This document shows, piece after piece, positions 15,426 to 19,757 of a stretch of 19,757 nucleotides of DNA. The stretch spans positions 1 to 19,757 of the forward strand of contig JAFTKI010000078.1 of the NCBI GenBank assembly GCA_017453335.1, read 5' to 3'. Made by a program: the position numbers and the translations under genes. The notes beneath the pieces are model-generated. The model worked only from the letters and a program-made list of their open reading frames with translations. It searched no databases and was not told where the DNA came from. Source of the DNA: Clostridia bacterium. Lineage in GTDB: Bacteria > Bacillota_A > Clostridia > Oscillospirales > CAG-272. Numbering within the stretch: the stretch's first letter is position 1; each line of letters begins with the position of its first letter.

Positions 15426-15452
15426 GGGGGTTCTTCGGCTTTGTGCAGCAAC

Positions 15453-15488
15453 AAAAAAGCAGATACCACAAGTGGTATCTGCTTTTTT
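15453..15488 (-). terminator. Terminator of the tRNA-Arg gene
   Basis: AAAAAAGCAGATACCAC (15453-15469) pairs perfectly with 15472-15488. It carries A and T runs on either side and so works in both directions. It abuts the CCA end of the tRNA, which is read on the minus strand. Confidence 0.85.
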
Positions 15489-15564
15489 GGCGCGGCGTAA
15501 GGGACTCGAACCCCTGACCTTTTGGTTCGTAGCCAAACACTCTATCCAGCTGAGCTAACGCCGC
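15488..15564 (-). tRNA. tRNA-Arg (anticodon ACG)
   Basis: On the minus strand the acceptor arms GCGGCGT and ACGCCGC pair perfectly, with discriminator G and a genome-encoded CCA (15490-15488). The D arm contains AGCTCAGCTGGATAGAG. The anticodon arm is TTTGG-CTACGAA-CCAAA, giving anticodon ACG for arginine CGN codons (A34 is normally changed to inosine). The T arm is GGGGTTCGAGTCCC. Length is 77 with CCA. It has its own consensus promoter and terminator. Confidence 0.97.
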
Positions 15565-15592
15565 AGGTCGGTACGTTTTTTCGTACTTGCAT

Positions 15593-15621
15593 ATTATACT
15601 ACTTTTGTTTTGATTTGTCAA
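15593..15621 (-). promoter_or_regulatory. Promoter of the tRNA-Arg gene
   Basis: On the minus strand: TTGACA (15621-15616), 17-base spacer, TATAAT (15598-15593), a perfect consensus 28 bases before the mature 5' end. A GTACG/CGTAC hairpin lies in the leader at 15571-15586. Confidence 0.85.
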
Positions 15622-15666
15622 GCCCTTTTTTGAAAAAATAATAAATAATTTTTCTTGCTTTTTCTA

Positions 15667-15695
15667 TTGACTTTTTGGTCTCTTTTTGATATAAT
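15667..15695 (+). promoter_or_regulatory. Promoter of the cad operon
   Basis: TTGACT (15667-15672), 17-base spacer, TATAAT (15690-15695). The expected start of transcription, about 15702, falls inside the palindromic operator. Confidence 0.85.
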
Positions 15696-15721
15696 AACAC
15701 TTGAACAACTGTTCAAATGAT
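15696..15721 (+). promoter_or_regulatory. CadC/SmtB-type operator
   Basis: The core TTGAACA-AC-TGTTCAA (15701-15716) is a perfect 7-2-7 inverted repeat, and partial symmetry extends it to a 12-2-12 arrangement as in ArsR/SmtB operators. It overlaps the transcription start just after the -10 box, so a bound repressor would block the operon until metal is present. Confidence 0.8.
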
Positions 15722-15741
15722 AAAATGAAGGGAGAAAAACA

Positions 15742-16098
15742 GTGAAAGATACAGCACCGAATTGTGGGGAAGTCTGCACGCATCCTGCGCGTATCGGTCA
15801 CGCGGAAGAGCTTTTGCCAAACACCGAGGAGCTGTTTGCGCTTGCCGATTTCTATAAGATTTTCGGAGACAGCACGCGTATCCGCATCCTGTACGCGCTG
15901 TTTGATACCGAGCTTTGTGTTTGTGATATTGCCGAGGTCTTGGGAATGACCGTTTCCGCGATTTCTCACCAGCTTCGAATTCTCAAGCAGGCACGGCTTG
16001 TCAAATTCCGCCGTGAGGGCAAAACCGTTTATTATTCCTTGGCAGATGCTCATATTCACAGCATTCTGGATGCGGGAACCGAGCATATCCGAGAGTAA
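15742..16098 (+). CDS. cadC: CadC-type metal-responsive ArsR/SmtB repressor
   Basis: A 118-residue winged-helix repressor. The start is a GTG with AGGGAG about 8 bases upstream. It carries both classical metal-site sets. The alpha3N Cd/Pb/Bi site is Cys8, Cys12, Cys59 and Cys61 (ELCVCDIAE), one position off CadC of pI258 (Cys7/11/58/60). The alpha5 Zn site is Asp102, His104, His115 and Glu118, again one off CadC (101/103/114/117). The recognition helix region is TVSAISHQLRILKQARLV. Metal binding releases it from the operator at 15696-15721, derepressing itself, the HMA protein and the ATPase. The assignment is very secure. Thiophilic metals plus zinc are the expected inducers. Confidence 0.95.
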   Translation: MKDTAPNCGEVCTHPARIGHAEELLPNTEELFALADFYKIFGDSTRIRILYALFDTELCVCDIAEVLGMTVSAISHQLRILKQARLVKFRREGKTVYYSLADAHIHSILDAGTEHIRE

Positions 16099-16136
16099 CG
16101 ATCTATAAAATATATTGATAAAAAGGAGACATTCCC

Positions 16137-16358
16137 ATGAAAAAAACATTTACCATGAACGATCTTGATTGCGCAAACTGCGCGGCAAAAATGGAAAAAG
16201 CGATTCTGAAGATCGATGGCGTGAAGAGCGCAACGGTCAGCTTTTTTGCGCAAAAGCTGGTGCTTGAGGCAGAGGATGACAAATGGGATGCCGCCCTGAA
16301 GGCGGCTTGTGAGGCTGTTTCTCGCGTTGATCCCGACTGTACGGTTAACGTAAAATAA
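16137..16358 (+). CDS. Stand-alone heavy-metal-associated (HMA) domain protein
   Basis: A 73-residue ferredoxin-like HMA domain with the metal-binding motif DCANC (Cys12, Cys15) after the first strand, and the usual length for a single domain. AAGGAGA lies before the ATG. It is in the cad operon, 38 bases after cadC and 5 bases before the ATPase. The ATPase has no N-terminal HMA domain, so this protein probably supplies in trans the domain that is fused in most ZntA/CadA pumps: a soluble metal-delivery partner in the cytoplasm. The aspartate before CxxC (DCxxC) is typical of the Zn/Cd/Pb rather than the copper branch. Confidence 0.92.
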   Translation: MKKTFTMNDLDCANCAAKMEKAILKIDGVKSATVSFFAQKLVLEAEDDKWDAALKAACEAVSRVDPDCTVNVK

Positions 16359-16363
16359 CAACA

Positions 16364-18232
16364 ATGAAACTGACAAAACGACAAAAACGCGATCTTGTCC
16401 GCATCCTCGTGTCGGGTGCTTTACTTGCTATCTTGGGCGGACTCTCCTTGCTTGGATGGATGCCGAAACTTTGGTATCTGTCGCTCGTTCTCTTTCTGAT
16501 CCCGTATTTTACGGTGGGGTGGGACGTTCTGAAAAAAGCGGCACTCAATATAGCCCACGGTCAGCTTTTGGATGAAAATTTCCTGATGGCGATCGCTACC
16601 ATTGGCGCGCTTGTGCTTGGCGAATACGCCGAGGCGGTATTCGTGATGCTCTTTTATCAAGTTGGAGAGTTGTTCCAGAGCATTGCGGTTGGAAAAAGCC
16701 GTGCGTCGATCGCCTCCTTGATGGATATCCGTCCCGACGTGGCGCGTGTTTTGCGCGATGGCGAGGGGGTAGAGGTTGATCCCTTTGAGGTGGCGGTGGA
16801 TGAGATCATCGAGATCCGTCCCGGGGAGAAGATCCCGCTTGACGGTGTGGTGACCGAGGGTTCGAGTGACTTGAACACGCTTTCCCTGACAGGTGAGTCG
16901 GCACCGCGTTCCGTAGGCGTAGGAGACGAGGTTTTGAGCGGTTGCGTGAACATGAGGGGACTTCTGCACGTTCGTGTAACAAAGCCGTTTGAGGAATCCA
17001 CGGTGTCAAAAATATTGGAGCTTGTGGAAAATTCTTCATTGGTAAAATCCAAAGCGGAAAATGCGGTTACGAAGTTTGCGCATTGGTACACGCCGCTTGT
17101 GGTGGCGGGCGCTGTGCTGCTTGCGGTGATCCCCTCGCTTGTGTGGGGAGATTGGCAGCGCTGGCTGGAAACGGCATTGATCTTTTTGGTGGTTTCCTGC
17201 CCCTGTGCCTTGGTGATCTCGGTACCGCTGTCCTATTTCGGGGGACTCGGTGCGGCATCGCGGCGCGGTGTGCTGATCAAGGGCGGAAACTATCTGGAAA
17301 TGCTTGCAAAGGTCGATACCGTTGTGTTTGATAAAACGGGCACCTTGACCGAGGGAAGCTTTCGTGTGACCGAGATCTTTCCTGCGGACGGGATCGACAA
17401 GCATGATCTGCTTTCGGCGGCACTGGTTGCCGAGAGCTATTCCAACCATCCCATTGCGCGCTCGGTAAGAGCTTCGTGTGAAGAGGCAGGGATTCTGCCG
17501 ATTTTTGCCGACACGGCAGAGGAGCAATCGGGGCTTGGCGTTTGTGCCGAAAAGGACGGACATTGCTTCCTTGCAGGCAACGCCGCGCTGATGCGTGACC
17601 GAAAGATCGCTTTTTCGGAATGTGCAAGTCTTGGAAGTGTGATCTACGTTGCAAGGGATGGGGAGTATCTTGGGTGTATCGTCATTTCCGATTCGCTGAA
17701 ATCTACCTCTCGGAATGCGATCAACGATCTGAAGCGGCTGGGTGTGAAGCGAACCGTGCTTCTCAGCGGAGACCGCGAGGAAATTGCGCGGTCTGTTTCA
17801 GAAACGCTTCAAATGGACGATTATCGTGCCGAGCTGCTGCCTGCCGATAAGGTGCGCGAGGTCGAGGCCTTGCTTTCAAAAAAGGATGGAACGCTTGCTT
17901 TTGCGGGTGACGGGGTAAACGATGCTCCCGTGCTGGCGCGAGCCGATGTGGGAATTGCGATGGGCGCGCTTGGCTCGGACGCCGCCATCGAGGCTGCCGA
18001 CGTGGTTCTGATGGACGATGATCCCCAAAAAATTGCCACAGCACTTCGCCTTGCGCGCTTTACCCGTAGGATCGTGATTCAGAATATCGTGTTTGCTCTG
18101 GGAATCAAGCTGGGCTTTCTTGCGCTTTCAGTTTTTGGGTTGACCAATATGTGGGCGGCAACCTTTGCAGACGTAGGCGTTGCCGTGATTGCCATTCTCA
18201 ACGCCATGCGCACACTTCGATTCAAGGGATAG
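16364..18232 (+). CDS. cadA: P1B-2 type Zn/Cd/Pb-exporting ATPase
   Basis: A 622-residue P-type ATPase with all core motifs: TGES in the actuator domain (176-179), the transmembrane CPC (279-281), the phosphorylation motif DKTGT (Asp323), the nucleotide-binding NHP (361-363) and GDGVND (515-520). The last segments contain the P1B-2 residues: a lysine in GIKLGF and an aspartate in FADVGVAV. It is predicted to export Zn2+, Cd2+ and Pb2+ from the cytoplasm using ATP. Relative to usual CadA/ZntA (about 700-750 residues) it lacks the N-terminal HMA domain, which is encoded by the gene just before. I see no Shine-Dalgarno sequence in the 5-base gap or the end of that gene, so translation is probably coupled. 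The two frames differ, so this is not a simple split by one stop codon. Confidence 0.95.
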   Translation: MKLTKRQKRDLVRILVSGALLAILGGLSLLGWMPKLWYLSLVLFLIPYFTVGWDVLKKAALNIAHGQLLDENFLMAIATIGALVLGEYAEAVFVMLFYQVGELFQSIAVGKSRASIASLMDIRPDVARVLRDGEGVEVDPFEVAVDEIIEIRPGEKIPLDGVVTEGSSDLNTLSLTGESAPRSVGVGDEVLSGCVNMRGLLHVRVTKPFEESTVSKILELVENSSLVKSKAENAVTKFAHWYTPLVVAGAVLLAVIPSLVWGDWQRWLETALIFLVVSCPCALVISVPLSYFGGLGAASRRGVLIKGGNYLEMLAKVDTVVFDKTGTLTEGSFRVTEIFPADGIDKHDLLSAALVAESYSNHPIARSVRASCEEAGILPIFADTAEEQSGLGVCAEKDGHCFLAGNAALMRDRKIAFSECASLGSVIYVARDGEYLGCIVISDSLKSTSRNAINDLKRLGVKRTVLLSGDREEIARSVSETLQMDDYRAELLPADKVREVEALLSKKDGTLAFAGDGVNDAPVLARADVGIAMGALGSDAAIEAADVVLMDDDPQKIATALRLARFTRRIVIQNIVFALGIKLGFLALSVFGLTNMWAATFADVGVAVIAILNAMRTLRFKG

Positions 18233-18306
18233 CGGTAGGTGTAACCAACCCATGATCAAATAATGCTGTTTATAAGCACTTTTTTGCAAAATAAAATGGA
18301 ATCATA

Positions 18307-18500
18307 AGCCTTCTCCAGCGGAGAAGGTGGCAGCCGCTTGTCGGCTGACGGATGAGGAGGGACGGCTACGGTGTTTGTATTAGTGTAATTAGGTAAGATT
18401 CAAACATAAAGAACTATCAAATATTGAAAATATATCAAGGATAATCAAGGCTCTCCTCATCCGCCGGCTAACGCCGCTACCTTCCCCGCCGGGGAAGGCT
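18307..18500. repeat. Second palindromic MITE-like element, 194 bp, diverged
   Basis: The ends are inverted copies: left AGCCTTCTCC-agc-GGAGAAGG followed by TGGCAGCCG...CGGCTGACGGATGAGGAG, and right CTCTCCTCATCCGCCGG...CCGGGGAAGGCT. The order (terminal hairpin, inner stem, GACGGA-type box, GAGGAG) matches the 3888-4012 element, though the sequence differs. The centre (18370-18450) is AT-rich and has no ORF. It fills most of the gene-free gap 18233-18603 and may also end cad-operon transcription, for which I see no ordinary terminator. Confidence 0.7.
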
Positions 18501-18505
18501 ACTAA

Positions 18506-18600
18506 GTAACCGATTTTGGTGGAGTACATTGCTTTACAGGATATAAGGAATCATTTGCATTTTGCTGTTTTTGTAATTCGAAAATGTTTCGTAACCGATT
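18506..18600 (+). promoter_or_regulatory. Two GTAACCGATT sites upstream of the GH28-like gene
   Basis: The exact 10-mer occurs at 18506-18515 and 18591-18600, 85 bases apart. The second ends 3 bases before the -35 box. The same 10-mer precedes the rhamnosidase gene (6520-6529, minus strand). It could be an operator shared by a glycan regulon whose regulator is outside the window. Confidence 0.35.
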
Positions 18601-18603
18601 CGC

Positions 18604-18632
18604 TTGACATTCTTTTTGAAAAAGGCTATAAT
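18604..18632 (+). promoter_or_regulatory. Promoter of the GH28-like gene
   Basis: TTGACA (18604-18609), 17-base spacer, TATAAT (18627-18632), a perfect consensus 23 bases before the ATG. Confidence 0.85.
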
Positions 18633-18655
18633 GTTGAAAAAACGGAGGTGTTACG

Positions 18656-19717
18656 ATGACTTTTGCAAAAAACGGAAGCGAATATATTACATCCCTGATT
18701 GCCGATGCCGTGAAGAACGGAAGCCGCACGACAACCGTGACGGGAGCGCATGAGATCGAATGGGCGATCCGTATTCCATCGGATTTTACGCTGATTTTGG
18801 AGGATTGTCATTTGCGTATGGCAGACGGTGTTTATTCCAATCTGTTTGTCAACGAGCATCACGGAACCGAGCTTGGTAGAACCGAAGCGGGAACCGACCG
18901 CAACATTGCCATCATTGGCAAGGGCCGTGCGATTTTGGATGGCGGCAACTATAACGGACTCTCCGAGAAGACCTCCGAACAGAACGGATTGCCGCATATC
19001 AGCAAAAACAATCTGCTTCTGTTTACCAACGTGGACGGCTTTACGATCCGTGATATTTCCTGTGTGAATCAGCGTTGGTGGGCATTGAATTTCATCTATT
19101 GCCGCAACGGGTATCTCGGAAATCTTGATTTTTGCTCCAGCGACCTTGCAATCGATGAAAACGGAAACGAATATCACGGACTCAAGCGAGATCAATACGC
19201 TGATGTTGTGGTGAAAAATTCGGATGGAATCGATCTGCGCCAGGGCTGTCATCACATTACGATCAAGAATATCACGGGCTTTACCGAGGATGATACGATC
19301 GCCCTGACCAATCTGAACGGAGCAATGGAGCAGATGTACAGCGTTTCGGGACTCCCGAGCGATATTGCTTATGTGTCGATCAAAAACGTGAGGGCATCGG
19401 CATACTGCTCGATGATCCGATTGCTCAATCAAGGTCCGCGCAAGCTGCACGATATTTCGATCGAGGATGTGTACGATACCTCCCGCGAGTGTCCGCATCT
19501 GGATCGCGGCAGATATTGTGTGCGCGTTGGGGATGCGAATCACCTGTACGGTGAGCGTCATTCCACCGCCGAGGAGACCTACAACATTTCCATTAAAAAC
19601 ATTGCGGGGCGCGGACAGGCGGTGCTGCACTTAGCAGGCGCGATTGGAACCCTGACCATTGAAAACGCGGTTGCGATGGACGGCGTACCGCTTGCAGAGG
19701 ATTACAGAACCGAATAA
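18656..19717 (+). CDS. Pectin-lyase-fold protein related to GH28 polygalacturonases
   Basis: A 353-residue protein with GGAGG before the ATG. From about residue 85 it shows repeated short strands typical of a right-handed beta-helix (NIAIIGKG, FTIRDIS, ITIKNITGF, VSIKNVRA, ISIEDV, ISIKNIAG, LTIENA). The GH28-like core is present: NSDGIDL (Asp190) and EDDTIAL (Asp212, Asp213) match the NTD and DD motifs that hold the catalytic aspartates. The GHG histidine motif is not found in the expected place (YSVSGLP, 229-234), and the RIK motif is at best altered (IRLL). There is no signal peptide, so any activity would be cytoplasmic. Galacturonan-related or other polysaccharide substrates are plausible, but a non-canonical enzyme or a binding protein is possible. 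The gene has its own promoter and terminator. Confidence 0.82.
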   Translation: MTFAKNGSEYITSLIADAVKNGSRTTTVTGAHEIEWAIRIPSDFTLILEDCHLRMADGVYSNLFVNEHHGTELGRTEAGTDRNIAIIGKGRAILDGGNYNGLSEKTSEQNGLPHISKNNLLLFTNVDGFTIRDISCVNQRWWALNFIYCRNGYLGNLDFCSSDLAIDENGNEYHGLKRDQYADVVVKNSDGIDLRQGCHHITIKNITGFTEDDTIALTNLNGAMEQMYSVSGLPSDIAYVSIKNVRASAYCSMIRLLNQGPRKLHDISIEDVYDTSRECPHLDRGRYCVRVGDANHLYGERHSTAEETYNISIKNIAGRGQAVLHLAGAIGTLTIENAVAMDGVPLAEDYRTE

Positions 19718-19725
19718 TCAAATCC

Positions 19726-19752
19726 AAAAAAAGGGGCGTTTGCCCCTTTTTT
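19726..19752 (+). terminator. Rho-independent terminator
   Basis: AAAAAAAGGGGC-gttt-GCCCCTTTTTT follows the stop codon by 8 bases. The A and T runs make it potentially bidirectional. Confidence 0.9.
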
Positions 19753-19757
19753 GATGA

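Noticed and set aside
15304..15621. ORFs on both strands across the tRNA region
   Set aside because: They read through the tRNA-Arg gene, its promoter and its terminator. The apparent peptides are tRNA sequence in translation, with no ribosome binding site.

Overview
The window looks like chromosomal DNA from a low-to-mid G+C Gram-positive of class Clostridia, probably an uncultured anaerobe of the gut type. The evidence is AGGAGG-type ribosome binding sites, near-consensus TTGACA-N17-TATAAT promoters, a CadC-type repressor, a YetF/DUF421 protein and an intracellular plant-glycan gene set. The palindromic intergenic elements also remind me of those in Oscillospirales-like genomes, but I cannot fix the genus.

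Layout. Bases 1-246 hold the end of a palindromic element and a terminator from an upstream gene. Next are a YetF/DUF421 membrane protein (247-924), a large lipoprotein with two DxNxDG motifs (1061-3241) and a small membrane protein with a zinc ribbon (3340-3765). A gene-free, hairpin-dense stretch follows (3766-4146) and contains a full palindromic repeat element. A carbohydrate locus comes next: a GH78 alpha-L-rhamnosidase-like gene and an AraC regulator on the minus strand, divergent from a GH42-like glycosidase and a Gfo/Idh/MocA oxidoreductase on the plus strand. Each side has its own promoter. No glycan transporter is present.

At 10741-13703 lies a compact operon of three genes. The first is a COG0523 (CobW-like) metallochaperone GTPase with a His/Cys-rich insert built from 35-residue tandem repeats. 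The second is a divergent COG0523-like GTPase domain apparently fused to a DUF1980/YcgQ-like domain. The third is a small alpha/beta hydrolase. The operon ends at a bidirectional terminator shared with a convergent phosphohexomutase. This is the most unusual part of the window.

After a tRNA-Arg(ACG) gene with encoded CCA, and a nearby partial copy of its 3' end, comes a textbook heavy-metal resistance operon (15667-18232). It contains a CadC/SmtB repressor with both known metal-site sets and a palindromic operator over its promoter, a stand-alone HMA metal-binding protein, and a P1B-2 Zn/Cd/Pb ATPase without its own HMA domain. A second full palindromic element follows. The window ends with a pectin-lyase-fold, GH28-like protein that has its own consensus promoter and terminator.

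Two themes run through the window. One is transition-metal handling (the zinc-type chaperone operon and the cad operon). The other is cytoplasmic breakdown of plant oligosaccharides, probably pectin/rhamnogalacturonan side products, since none of the glycosidases has a signal peptide.
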